A stretch of 39,429 nt of DNA from Saccoglossus kowalevskii (lineage: Eukaryota > Hemichordata > Enteropneusta > Harrimaniidae): positions 23,392-62,820 of the forward strand of contig NW_003129360.1 in assembly GCF_000003605.2 (NCBI RefSeq), read 5' to 3'. The position numbers were made by a program, and so were the translations under genes. This document shows positions 1 to 11,724 of the stretch, piece by piece (positions within the stretch are counted from its first letter, which is position 1; every line of letters begins with the position of its first letter). The notes beneath the pieces are model-generated. The model searched no databases and was not told the DNA's origin. It saw only the letters and a list, made by a program, of their open reading frames with translations.

Positions 1-385
1 ACGACTTTCTGTAGCACAAACTAAGTGAGAGCAACAGACAGTACTACGGTTGCCTTCGTTTGTTTATAAGTATTTTCGTCTGATTGTATTCATTCATCTT
101 GTAATCGATAGGGCAGTCAGTTTGAAGAACTGATCAACACCTTAGTAAACGTGTTATTCCGCGGTAAAATTATTTTCCAACATTTCCAGTATTTTATAAC
201 TGTTTACCAGTAGTAGGTAATCAACACGAGAGAACTCAAATAACAAATACACGCCAAGAGTAGGAGTAGTCTAAGATTTGTGGTGTTTCACCTCAAAAAG
301 TCTCTGTGTGTTCTAAGCACACAAGGAATTCTGGGAATGAAAATGGGAGCTCCCGTGTATATGATATTATGAATGTCTTTTCTAG

Positions 386-967
386 GTGCAACACCCTACT
401 TCACAATGTCGTCATCGGAGGTGGAACGCGAAGTTAAGAATGGTGGTCGATTGAATAAACCTGAACATTGCAGCGATAGCTTGTGAGTTCGTAACTTTTT
501 TCATAATTAAAACATAATAATTTTAATATAACCACCAAATTTCCCACCTATATTGTTCAGTCTATGACAGTCAGTGATCTTATTGAATAGGTATTCAATC
601 CTCCGTGAATGCTGGATTGACGAGCCAAAGCTGAGGCCGACAATGAAGAATAGACAGAAAAAGTTACTTCAACTCAGAAGTGCAGAGAATTTTACAGTAC
701 GTATCGATATTTATTTATTTATTTATTTATTTAGTTATTTATTTATTTATTTATTTATTTAGTTATTTATTTGTTTGTTTGTTTGTTTGTTTGTTTAGTT
801 ATTTAGTTGTTTGTTTGTTTGAAATTTATAAATAGAAGATTAAACTTTCCTGTTTTACTAAAGTTATTGAAATTATATTTTTTAACTAGGAACATATCGA
901 AATGGCTGACTTTAATCCAAATTTGTTTGGTTTGGTTGACAAATCGACGCCTGGAGAAAGGTGTTAG
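386..967 (+). CDS. Receptor-type tyrosine kinase, last three coding exons (partial)
   Basis: Three exons with consensus splice sites and matching phases: 386-482 (after tttctag; donor gtgagt), 591-696 (after gaatag; donor gtacgt) and 890-967 (after aactag; stop TAG 965-967). They encode the end of a protein-tyrosine-kinase C-lobe. ATPYFTMSS and NGGRLNKPEHC match the subdomain X region, and LRECWIDEPKLRPT is the classic subdomain XI CW...P..RPT signature with its invariant Arg. A short tail ends in GERC. The N-lobe, catalytic loop and any receptor ectodomain lie left of the window. The tyrosine-kinase call is firm. The receptor subtype cannot be named, and a cytoplasmic tyrosine kinase is possible. 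The second intron contains a (TTTA)n microsatellite. No frame damage is seen, so the gene is probably functional. Confidence 0.85.
705..830. repeat. (TTTA)n / (TTTG)n microsatellite
   Basis: Runs of ttta then tttg tetranucleotides with a few interruptions, inside the second visible intron of the tyrosine-kinase gene. The open frame through it encodes only repeated Leu-Phe-Ile-Tyr. Confidence 0.95.
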
Positions 968-3030
968 AAATTAAACAAGGTTGAATAGACAACAACTGAA
1001 ACTGGGTAACATCGCTACGTATTCCATGTTGAGAATGTGTTATTATTCAGTGTTCTTCAATTGTTACATTACATTCTAACACATTTCATTACATTGTATT
1101 TACATAAAATTGACATTGCATTACATTACACTGCGTTACGTTACTGACGATTTCTTCACATTGCATCACTCGATAGCACATTACGTTACAGGTGGATTAT
1201 GCTTGCGAGTATACACACAAATGTATGTTGCTATGCATAGATACACCGACTGGCTCCATGCACAGTAGTATACATAATTAGCATATGACCATACTGCATA
1301 CCATTCACAGTTGTGTCGTTAGGCGTGAAATATCCTATAATACGATAAACGTCACAATATGTACGTTGAGCGTCATCGTTGTATGTGAGTTCGAATAGTT
1401 TGTGGAGGAAAAAGCTCACTGTGCGGCGTATCGTTTTTATTGCAACAATTAATTAAATAGTGAATTGCAACAAATTAACAATAATATCGATTGAAATTTC
1501 ATTGTGAAAAAAATATTGATATTGAGGTAATATTTGTACCGATTGTCGTTAGCTGTAAAGGACGTAACTGTAAATGCGTTCAACCGACGCACCCAGACGT
1601 GATGCTTTATTAGTCTAAATCATCTAAGATGTGTAAACGTAGTCTGTCATGTGATAAAAAGGTTACTACTTTATATCACTAATTCATGGAGCTGGTTGAC
1701 ACCTATGATGCTATGGATGTATTATTCATTCGCCTTCTGTTCATGAATAATTACTCGTACCGGCCAGCTCTACAAACAAATGTTGGTGTTACTTCACAAA
1801 AAATCGCTACAAAGTATTTTATTTAGTTGTCTAATTGTATTTTATTAGCGGTTTACATTGTTTATTTAAGTATTTCAACCTATAAAAATGGTTTGAAATT
1901 GATTGTCTAAAGAAACACTTTTTGAAAAAATGCTAAAATGTGTCTTTTTGGCACTATTTACAGACTCGATTCCGTGTTAAAGTCCTGTTTAATAAGTAGT
2001 ATTAATCTGAATTTCTCAATATTGCAAGACAGCAATATGAAACCATATAATCTTGAATTCTTCTCAAAAGAAATTGTGCCTTGGAAGACTTTAGGACAAT
2101 TCACGGGGAGCAGTTGTCACATTGGGCAGTTGTCCAGGGGCAGTTTTTGAGGGCGGGTGTCCTGTGAGAAATATTGAAAGGGTGCACTTCCACTGATTCA
2201 TCTATTGAAAAACTGTTATTTTGAAAAAGAAAAAGAGCTGTGAATAAAATAAAACAATCCATCATACTCGTATGATTAAGGCAATACTAATATGTACAAT
2301 GTTACACATATGAACATTCTGGAAAATAGTTTATAGTTTAATGTTTTTTGAGTGTTCATCTTGAATTTCGTCAAGATTGTCAAGTGTAATTAAGGTTTTA
2401 GTCTTGTACTGTGTTTTTATTATAATAATTAATTTTGAATATATTTATCACTCAACTACTATTTTGCTTATCAGGGTACATATTTGCAAATTCTTTTGAA
2501 AGAATTTACTGTATGATTTGATGTACGTATTCAGATAAATATTTCAGTTTAGAGTGTCAGGTGTGTGTACAACGTTGTATTTACAGTTATGTGCCTGCAT
2601 ATCCAACTCACAATGCATAAGACGCCGTGTTTTAGGTCAAAATAAGCATGCATTCTGTACCTATATTCTTATATGTAAGGTGCAATACAAACATTGAATA
2701 TACACATAATAACCTGATTATCAAGAAGCCATGAAATCAAGTATTTATCGGGCGTTCAGAAATACAAATAGACGCCTCAACATGTACTCATTATTTTTAC
2801 ATAATTTACAGATGCTTAAAAGCCAAGTCATTTTTCTGAGTTAATTGTTTGCTACTTTAACAGTATTTCTTTTGTGCAATAATTATTGTATAATACAAAT
2901 ATATAATTTAACATCATTTGAAACTCAATTACACAGTTACTTTAAGTTTAAGTTCTTGTTATATATAAACAAAGAATGATATTATAGAATGTTGCTAAAT
3001 TTTGTCTGTTTTGGGTTTGTTCTATTTTTG
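968..3030. other. Intergenic, no gene recognised
   Basis: AT-rich sequence after the kinase stop codon. Its first part should include the kinase 3' UTR, but no clear AATAAA signal could be placed. At 1660-1775 there is a motif (gagctggttga ... ccagctc) also found around the assembly gap near 11.4-11.7 kb, probably a shared MITE end. No exon with believable splice sites was found. Confidence 0.5.
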
Positions 3031-3660
3031 ACTTCCGCGTGCGAAGCACATAATGGAAGTCTTTGCAGTTAGTCTGTCTGTATGTGTTTCTGTGTGTCTG
3101 TCTGTCCGTTCCACTGATATTTCAAAACCCCCACACGTTGGTTTTTTATGAAACTTGGTGCATAGATGCTCTGGACTAATGCGCAGATTTGAGTAGGTTT
3201 TAGTAGAATTCCATGCTTACTAATTACCCAATTTGCATGAAATTTAGCTAATATTTAGCTGCTCTATGATTGTTTCACAGATATTTAAAGAGCCACCCAT
3301 TGGATTTTGATGAAACTGGGTAAATTGATGCTCTGGACTGATTTGGGGTAAAAGTCTGTGCATATTATTTACCTAATTTGTATAATAAAAGTAATTTTTT
3401 TACTTTACTTTTCCATTGATTTCTAATCGTCACATTTCAATGAAACATACTACATAGAAATGATAGAAAAGTGCACTGACCAGATTGGTTTTAGTGTATG
3501 TTAAATAACTAATTCGCATAATTGATCAATTTTAAGCTTTCACACTGATATCAATAGTACCGATTATTTCATTTCAATGAAACATGGTACATATATGCTC
3601 TAGGAAAATGCACAGACCTGATTAGTTTTAGGTTAAAGTCTGTTCATATTAATCAATATG
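3031..3660. repeat. Dispersed repeat with degenerate ~140-bp internal repeats
   Basis: It begins with a tgtctgtctgtccg-rich stretch and continues with about four diverged copies of a unit containing 'atgaaac(t/a)tggt(g/a)cata.atgctct' (near 3149, 3310, 3440 and 3578). The arrangement is typical of invertebrate intergenic repeats. No coding potential. Confidence 0.6.
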
Positions 3661-4060
3661 CGAATATTATGACCAATCTGGATTTTGAAGATTAGGTATT
3701 CACTCTATTGATACATAATTCCTATTTTAGGTTAACACAATTTCCAGTTTGCTGATATAATTGTATCTAGGTGACTATTGATTGCACAACTTATATGCTA
3801 CACTGTCAATTCATTTAGAATTGACAAACAATCTTCGCCACAATATTTCGTAATAGCAATATTGCCAGATAACTTTTGACTTTTTCAAGATCATTGTCGT
3901 ATCTGATTGGAACTGATTGTAATAAGTCAGTATCAATGGAAGACAAACTATTGCCAAAGAGTATAGAGAATGTATAGAAGATACGCTTTCCTTACAATTT
4001 ATCCATTAATGTACCTACCAATGGCGTAGCTGTCAACATAATATGCACTGACTCGTGCAG

Positions 4061-4268
4061 TTAAATGTACGTGTTAGTGGATTTTTTTGTCTTTCTTAGC
4101 AGCGTATTAGTGGTTGATATCAGACCATTTATACCCTTGTGCATTTTGCTGCTGAATGGAACTACCTTAAAATGCAACCTGACCTTCTTAGGTCGTTTGA
4201 AATCACTATTGGGATATGCTAGAATGCTATCTGTTCTCGGATATCTTGAGCTAATGTTTAAAAATGCT
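4061..4268 (-). pseudogene. Partial third copy of the sulfotransferase terminal exon
   Basis: Read on the minus strand, this is clearly homologous to the 3' half of the terminal exon at 5203-5570, from the NISS.YPRTD segment to just before the stop. It stays open for about 68 codons and ends at a TAA (4061-4063). Homology fades upstream near 4268, and no matching copies of the other exons are visible next to it. It is either a duplicated exon remnant or an alternative last exon of the neighbouring gene. A remnant is more likely because the upstream half and a convincing acceptor are missing. Confidence 0.65.
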
Positions 4269-4394
4269 TGATGGGTAATGTTCTTATGCGTAACTTTAAT
4301 TTACCACAGCGCAAACCCACTACCTCCATATGTATTTGTCCCAGTAATTGAACTGTTAGCAATATCCATTTGTAATAATCCAAACATAGAGTTA

Positions 4395-7300
4395 TCTTGA
4401 ATTAAAACCTAGAGGCACAGAAAAGTATGACATACGAGATGAATAAATTCTGAATGCCATAATACATAAGCAACCCATCTAAAACTATGCTGTATGTTTG
4501 AAACATATTCTGAACGCTACACTGAAGCAGCTCACTTGGATAAGTTTCCTGGCTATTAATATTATGAGTTGAATTTGTTATGAATGAATGACTGTGTCTT
4601 GCAGAACAAAACCTACTATTGTGAAAACATTGCCTACATTACATGAGGATTCTACCAATGCCTCCACAAAACCCTGCATAATTTGTTGATATTGATAAAT
4701 GAAATCTAATCAAAGTACAGCGTAGCAATGAAATAAATTGAATTAAATAATGACAAATTATATTAATACAATTAGTCCTGTTTATAGGCATGACAGACAA
4801 ATAATATACATATTATAAATAGGATATTTTTAATTGATTGGTATACTTGGGTAATGCAATATTGTTTCAATTGATTTGTTTACGATCAATACATTCATAG
4901 GTTCTGAGATGGAATAATATTTAACGAATATGAATTATTATTTAGGATATTATTAACAATTATGTTTTTGACAAGAATGTACATACTCAAGGTTTAGGTG
5001 TAATGTGTCATCCTACTCAATCAGAAGTGTTGTCGCGCCTGCATTAGTTAATTTACATACAATTTTGTGTTGCAGTCCCTAATAATTTTGATATTTGAGG
5101 GTGTATGTTGACAGAGTGAATTAGTTGAATATATATTGTCAGTAAAAGGAAAATACAGCTACTACCCAGTGAGATTAAAAGTGTCGTGGCATGGGGTCGC
5201 CATTAAATTGTCAATGAGACATTAACATCTGTGTGTATTAGTGGAAATCTTTTTCTTTTCAGCAGCGTATTCGTGGTTGATATCAGACCATTTATAGCGT
5301 TGCGCATTTTTCTGGTGAATGGTTCTACCTTTAAATGTAACTTGTCCTCTTTAGGTCGTTTGAATTTACCATTAATATCTGCTAGAATGCAATCAGTTCT
5401 CGGATATTTTGAACTAATGTTTAAAAATTTAGTAATTCTGTCGATTTCACTGAGTAAATTGTCTTTTATATCCTCATAGTGAATTACCAGTATTGGCATA
5501 TTACTTTCTAACCAATTGTTCGCAAATTGTTTGTATCCCAGGATCTGTACGTCGACGTATTGTAACCAACCTGCAAACAAGCAAACACATTAGTATAGGT
5601 AGTTTTACAAGTTCTCGTAGGTGTACAATCCTAAACCTCAATCACGTGTATAACCTCTCAGCCTCAATTGTTAGGTTTAGAATGGTAGAATTGTCGATTT
5701 TACTCACGGGAAATCAATAAAATGCCAATTTTGAATTCAACACTGCTTATTCACTGCTCATTTGCATATAAATCGTTGACTATGGTTTCTTTGTTTTTAC
5801 TATGGTATGTCCGCTTGGTGTATTGCATAGTGCACTGAATGTACAGCTTTAAATGATTTATACAGTGACTGCACAAACTGGCAGGTGAGTCAACCTTCCA
5901 CGTGCTGCTAAGATGCGTATACAAGTCATTTCGGTTCTGCTTGTGTGCATAAATCTCCATTCAGATATTTCCTGATATCACCTGAGTACTGGTAGTCGAT
6001 GCATCATAAGTTCAGTAATAGTATAATAAGAGCGATAACAAACCGGGAAAAAATAATTAAAAAAATAGTACTGATGGATTTATTTGGATTTCAGCCCTCA
6101 GGTGAATGTGATACACATTCTGTGTCTCGTAATTTTCTGCAATCTTTAAGATAGTTGGCAACCATTAAAACTCATCACTGGATTTCCTAGACTTTTACCA
6201 TATGTCTCTATTTTATGCTTTTCTTCAAAAACAAATATGCTGTACTGTACTGATGTCTAAATCAATAATTATGTAACACTTATAAAACAAATAAACGTGA
6301 TAATTGTTTTGACCTTATTTAATGGGTCGAATACCCGCGAACAACCTTAATACATACACAGTAGCGCCCTCTATGCTTAGAAATCGCACGAGTGTCTTTG
6401 CCAAAATAGAGGTTTTACGATAAACAAATAAATACCAATACGAATGGTGTTTTTACAAGTACAAATGACAATTCATAGTAGTGGAATAGAAGTGGTGTTT
6501 TCACAAATATATTTGTAGATATTACATATGCGAATGAAAGTTTAACGAGTACGAGTTTTCCGATTACATATGAAAATTGTAAAGAAGTTTGGCAATTTTA
6601 AGTACAACTACGAATACAAATAGAGATTTTACAAATGAAGGTTTTGTGAATGTGATTGGAGGTTTTACGAATATAAACATTCAATTTATAATTATAAATT
6701 TGAATCTTTGCACGTAAATATTTTCAACGGAAATTGCAATACTCGGCCTTCTATACGTGGCCGTGAGTGGTATGAATAATTGAATATAGTACAAATTTAT
6801 GTGACGTCTAATATTATTCGAATGGTAAATATTTGAACTTGGCCACTGAATAGTCACTAAATTTGTCACAAAAACAGTTCTCATTTATGTTATCATGCAA
6901 TTGTTGTCAGTGCATTACTAGCAAATGTCTCAAGTAGATAATGCTACCAGTGTTTCCAAAGGCACATTAGAGGATGATTAAAACAACTTCGATTGATTAT
7001 TTGTTTAGTTGTATCTGTATACAATTAATGAAATGGATAATAGTGAACACATACCTTTTTATAATTAAAATGCAATTGCTGATATGAAACCTACCTTCTC
7101 CAATAAATGATTCCATTGGTGCGCTGCTCGTTTTGTTCGCCTTTTCTCGGTTGAACTCTGCTAGGAAGGAACTGTAGGGGTTTCTAAACAATACTACGGC
7201 TTTCTCAAACAAATTTATATGCGTTTTGTCATACTTGTGTGTCTTGACAACAACAGTTCTGCCGTTTGTCATGTTTTCTTTTTCGCCAAGAAAACCTGAA

Positions 7301-8640
7301 AACATATTCAAAACAATATTTATAACTTATATTTTAACTTTATTTAAGACTTTGTAGAAACCTGTTTTGTTTATTTTGTCAATCGTCCATTCACAGTCTA
7401 AAGAGTGAGAGTATATTTGATGCAAATCTTTCAGATAAGTGATGTAATGACGAAATTATAATTTTTTTCCGATGCACGTGAACATTTTTTTTAACTGAGG
7501 CGCAATATCAACTGACTGTAGATTGTATTTCTTGTTTAATTACTTTGCTGCATATCCTTAAATATTAACACAATTGACCCAATTAAACATTTTCACGAAA
7601 TATTAACAGTATAGATGTTACAATTGACGCAATGTTATGTTTCATACTGCTGTTATTTTTTATATATAAAAGTTGATACATTCATTATCTTGCAATTGCT
7701 AATTTGATGTTGCTTGTTGAAATCTATGTTGAGATGACAGGATATTAATGCAACATTATCAGTGAATAGAGCATATTCCGTTCACTACGAGATCCCGCGT
7801 CATGCGTGAAATCGAATGTAAAAACAGGATACACAAATGTCATAGCATCTTAGTGACGTCAAAAAAATGTAGTTTTGGAGTATTTCCGTGTCGCCTCTAA
7901 TCTTAGCTATACACATTTAGTGATGTAATACGATCAATTTACAACGCCATGTTTCATCTGACAGCTCTATATTTTGATATTCAACTAGAAAAAAAGAAAT
8001 ACAAGTTCAAAATCAAAGCATTCGATTTTTTCAGTATTATATTTAAATGTCGTAGTGAACAGAAAATCATTTATCATATCGTGTGTTGCCAAGTGAAACA
8101 ATTTTTGCATGTCGCTATAACTAACGAGAAAACACAGATGAATGAAGGCAGATTGTTCTCACTACTAGCAACCTGGTCCCAATATTTTTGTCTCGAAAAT
8201 ATCCAAATGTTTAGTCAACATATGCAATTTAGTTGGAACACAAATAAGGTACTACTAATTGCAACATAATAAAACCTAAAATAGTAGACAGACCAATATA
8301 AGGGGATGACAGTAACGCCTCCTCGCGTCTATTCGGGTGGTACTAAAACTGTAGCTGTTCAAATATTAAAATTAATTACCGTTGTGGAACAAAATCGGAC
8401 TATTATAAACACTCCCAGTGTATATTCCAGTGGCCAATTCAAGTAAATGTCTCATCCACGTGTTGCCACAACCAGGTCGACTAGCCAACGCTACAATGGG
8501 TAAACTGTTTACTGGAGCAAAACGTACATCGCACCCAATCTCTGAAATTACAAGCAAAGTACGTAATGTATCTGTGTTGCTGTGTGCATTGCCTCTCATG
8601 GCGTGTATCTGTATGAATGGTTGTTATTATTCCATTACAA
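4395..8640. repeat. Segmental duplication, copy A (covers exons 2-4 and introns of the sulfotransferase)
   Basis: Exons, introns and the 3' flank align in the same orientation with 33560-39235. Matching blocks include 4425-4625 with 33600-33790, 5200-5580 with 34666-35043, 6250-6400 with 36764-36900 and 8400-8640 with 38985-39235. Copy B is longer because of insertions in its intron 3 and 3' flank. Confidence 0.85.
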
Positions 8641-9853
8641 GTTAGCACTATATACTTCAACTGCGTAACGAACTTGGTAATTGTGCTGCTATCCACGACA
8701 AAGCCGTAACAGAGCGATACTTACCCAGCATCTTGTATTTTTTTCGCCAATAATTCACGAGCGGCAAATAAAGAAGGGACTGTTTTTTTTGTGATTTCTA
8801 GTGAATCCCTAATTAGCGCTCTACGTTATGCGTTCTGCTCCTTATGATTTCAGTGGAACGATTATTTAGACATTACTATCAGATTTCTTGTTTCCTTCTT
8901 TGAAATCTGCCGTGCTTATGACCGTCGTCAGTATTTTTATTGCGTTCTTGTCAGAATACATGAAACTATGTATTTGAAACGACAATTGACAATGCATTCT
9001 CTTATTATATATAAATATATAATGCATTTATAAAGTATTTTTTAAATGGATTTATGTTTTTTACACACCAGAAACACATGTTTAATACATCAGTAAGTAC
9101 CATATTTTTGCCAATTTAAATAAGCTGGAAACACGTTACGTTTAAATTGAAAATATGACGCCACAACAAATATAATTTGTGTTAGCGTTTACATCGACAA
9201 TTTGTCTGACTATTTATATCAATTTGCCGAGTTCCAAATTAAGTTTTGTTACAAGTTACTCAGTAGTAACAGACGATAAAGGCCTTGTGTTCGAACATCG
9301 GCCATTTGGCTTCACCGTGATAATAGTTTTATTCGATCTCTTACCAGAGACGCTTGAATGATTAGCTTTACAAACAGTCAGCGTTTACAGTTGGACAGTA
9401 ATATTTGTCAGTGGAATATCCCTCTTTGGTGTATTTGAAAAACAATGGACGTAACGCCTCCTTGAAATTATTCTTTTCCTTAATGATCTCTATGATATCA
9501 GTGGTTAATTAGTTCGGCCATTCTTAGTGCATGTTTATAATAATGCAGCAAATCACCAGTGTTTTATTATCCCAAACATTTTTTTTCTCGAGTTTAAGTT
9601 TTGATTGAGAACGGCTAATTGGGACCGCCGACAAATCGAGTGCGTTCGGGCTAGAACATTCAAACTCATGATGAATATAATATAAGATATAATATTAAGC
9701 ACTTGTCTTACTTCGAACATTTGCCTTTATTGATGGTACAATGGTTGACTGATTCCTGATATAGGAACTGATTAACTGCAAGGTAGCACTTATGAGAAAC
9801 GCAGACATCAGCAACCAGGTTAACACACATCGGAAATTCGGAAATGACGTCAT
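5203..9853 (-). CDS. Type II membrane sulfotransferase, WSCD-like (complete, 4 exons, 290 aa)
   Basis: Four exons on the minus strand: 9853-9712, 8541-8380, 7295-7095 and 5570-5203. All introns are GT-AG and phase 1. The exon lengths 142+162+201+368 sum to 873 nt, exactly 290 codons plus stop, which strongly supports the model. Residues 1-9 are a short cytoplasmic tail, and 10-32 a single hydrophobic anchor (type II, probably Golgi). N34-Q-S is a likely glycosylation site. [18 protein letters not shown] (65-82) is the 5'-phosphosulfate-binding loop for PAPS. VVLFRNPYSSFLAEF (135-149) carries the Arg and Ser of the 3'-phosphate site. IGEGWLQYV and the LVIHYEDI segment resemble the sulfotransferase domain of WSC-domain proteins (WSCD1/2). 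Unlike those, there is no WSC domain and the stem is only about 25 residues. The acceptor substrate is unknown. A closely related copy lies at 34666-39137. Confidence 0.85.
6400..6690. repeat. Degenerate minisatellite in sulfotransferase intron 3
   Basis: Recurring, diverged units of the kind 'acgaatacaaat...gttttacaaatg', period roughly 24-33 bp. The same array is present in the paralogous intron at about 36920-37215, so it predates the duplication. Confidence 0.6.
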
Positions 9854-10080
9854 ACTGTACAGGAATCACAAGTTTCTGAGAAAGAAAGACAACGTACACA
9901 ACTAACAACCAAGTAAATCATATTTGTCAAAGTGCTCATCTATTCTGTGAAAGTGAAATATGTTATGTTCATCTTGATGCAATGATCCCGGGACCCGCCG
10001 TAGTCGGCAGTATTTTCATGCGAGGTCAATTTCGGATCACCAGGTCATTCTTAGACGCGTAATTAGGTCTGAATCGAGAA
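9854..10080 (-). promoter_or_regulatory. 5' flank / 5' UTR of the sulfotransferase gene
   Basis: The start codon at 9853 is preceded on the minus strand by a pyrimidine tract ending in a good splice acceptor (tctttctttctcag, about 29 bp upstream of the ATG). The first coding exon may therefore be joined to an untranslated exon further right. No TATA box could be assigned with confidence. Confidence 0.3.
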
Positions 10081-10090
10081 TCAATTTTGG

Positions 10091-10580
10091 GTGCCAGAAA
10101 TCAACCAAAGACGCTTATTTAGGTGTAATTTGCGCTGTCAAGACAAAGTTCAGGTTAATAAAATAAGATTGACGATTGAATTATCCCCTAATTGCAACAA
10201 TTTAAGTCGGTCAATGTCACTACTGGACGTCGCTTCAAAAAATGATAAAGCCGTGCGAAGTCCTTGCAACGCATCCGATGCTGTAGGTGGGTGAATGTTT
10301 TGTTTGTCGGCTATACCATCGTCTTCGTCTCCGTCAACGACTACCTCAATCGAGTCATTATCACATTAATTATGTCGGTAAAAGCATCACCAACTCCTTT
10401 CAGTTCCCGCAGACCGTTCTTGAAGAACGTTATCAATGCCATTATTGTCGGATAATTTTGCACGTTTTCTGTTCAGTCCCACCTGCACAATGCAACGAAA
10501 CATTAGTTATTTTACATCAAAACTGCCGTCAAAAGACAATAGTATTGTTGGGAGCCATCCAACTACCTGCGACTTACTGA
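10091..10580 (+). other. Possible decayed coding remnant
   Basis: Three overlapping + frames (10091-10294, 10264-10455 and 10287-10580) are open in a relatively GC-rich stretch, and one contains spaced Cys pairs. No domain is recognised. The frame switching and the neighbouring repeat-type ORF suggest part of the same degraded mobile or multicopy gene. Confidence 0.25.
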
Positions 10581-10808
10581 GGCACAATAAGAGTAGATAG
10601 ATAAATAAAAGAATAGATTAAAATAATAAAATAAAACAGTAGGCATTTTTTAAAAAAGCTGTGAAAATTAAACCGCCGTTGACGCGAAACAAGGCTACAA
10701 AGTAAACTGTCGTTGCCGCGCAACGAGGCTTAAAAGTTGCCTCGCAACGGAGCTAAAACGTTGACTCCGATTTTCAACCCCTAAATCACAACGTGCATTG
10801 CAAACAGG

Positions 10809-11281
10809 ATGCCAGAAGACGTCGACACGACTTTTCTCGTAAGGAAGACCTCGATGAATTATTCCCTAGTTTATGTGCTCAACGTTCTGGAAAAAAATCG
10901 CTCAAAACCTAAAAACAAGTTTATTGGTCTCTTGGCGACCGCAAACACGTGGCAACATAGGTTTTATGTTCTGGCATTGATTGAAAGCGCCAAATTTGTT
11001 CCAAGTACTGCGGATAAGGAACAATTAAAACTTGCTGGTTTAGGTGAGGAGAAAACAAAAGCGGCGATCACGAGTATCTCATGAATACAATATATTCTGA
11101 ATTTCCAAAGCTGAGACATACTATGGGATTCACAAGTTGGATCATGTGGCAAAATACCAAAACGCTCTTTGAACTCAAGCCGTCTTTATATGGATATTTG
11201 CTGAAGTTTCTCAGAAGGGATTCTATACTAGAATCAGCTGTTGCCTATGTGAAGCCATTACAAGAAATCATTGAAACCTGA
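10809..11281 (+). pseudogene. Decayed multicopy ORF, C-terminal region
   Basis: Two adjacent + frames (10809-11084 and 11081-11281) overlap by 4 bases. In order they contain FVPSTADKEQLKLAGLGEEK, then FPKLRHTMGFTSWIM, then YVKPLQEIIET. This order ('vPs..ek..L..AGLG.kk', 'FPKL...GgfeL', 'a.iYirPLQ.di') recalls the C-terminus of a large family of uncharacterised multicopy ORFs that I associate with invertebrate genomes. That is family memory, not a search. The frame break in the middle and lack of upstream exons suggest a decayed copy. Function unknown. Confidence 0.4.
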
Positions 11282-11408
11282 ACCTCCACTGATGCACTAG
11301 CATCATGCCTAATTAGCATAAAATTGTAGTAAGTTCTGTAAAAGTATGATTTTATTGTCGTTTTGATGCTCGTTCATGTGATGTGATAACATCATGTGAT
11401 AACAAGTT

Positions 11409-11724
11409 TATCACCTGATATCGCTAGTTTATAGAGCTGGTTGATATGAGTNNNNNNNNNNNNNNNNNNNNNNNNNNNNNNNNNNNNNNNNNNNNNNNNN
11501 NNNNNNNNNNNNNNNNNNNNNNNNNNNNNNNNNNNNNNNNNNNNNNNNNNNNNNNNNNNNNNNNNNNNNNNNNNNNNNNNNNNNNNNNNNNNNNNNNNNN
11601 NNNNNNNNNNNNNNNNNNNNNNNNNNNNNNNNNNNNNNNNNNNNNNNNNNNNNNNNNNNNNNNNNNNNNNNNNNNNNNNNNNNNNNNNTTAACCAGCTCT
11701 ATGAACTAGCGATATCAGGTGATA
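11409..11724. repeat. Inverted repeat flanking the assembly gap (probable MITE)
   Basis: A 34-bp arm at 11409-11442 (tatcacctgatatcgctag...gagctggtt) recurs as its reverse complement at about 11691-11724, with one or two mismatches. The interior is entirely N except for a few bases. A foldback element would explain both the arms and the failure to assemble between them. Confidence 0.65.
11452..11688. other. Assembly gap (237 N)
   Basis: Unbroken run of N. The real length and content are unknown. Confidence 0.99.

Noticed and set aside
4065-4271. Plus-strand ORF, and similar ones at 5231-5479 and 34592-34816
   Set aside because: These are antisense shadows of the minus-strand sulfotransferase terminal exon, which carries the recognisable protein motifs.
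8418-8645. Plus-strand ORF, and its counterpart at 39014-39394
   Set aside because: Antisense of the PAPS-loop exon and flanking intron. The shared openness only reflects the duplication.
11446-11709. 87-codon ORF
   Set aside because: Almost entirely N bases.
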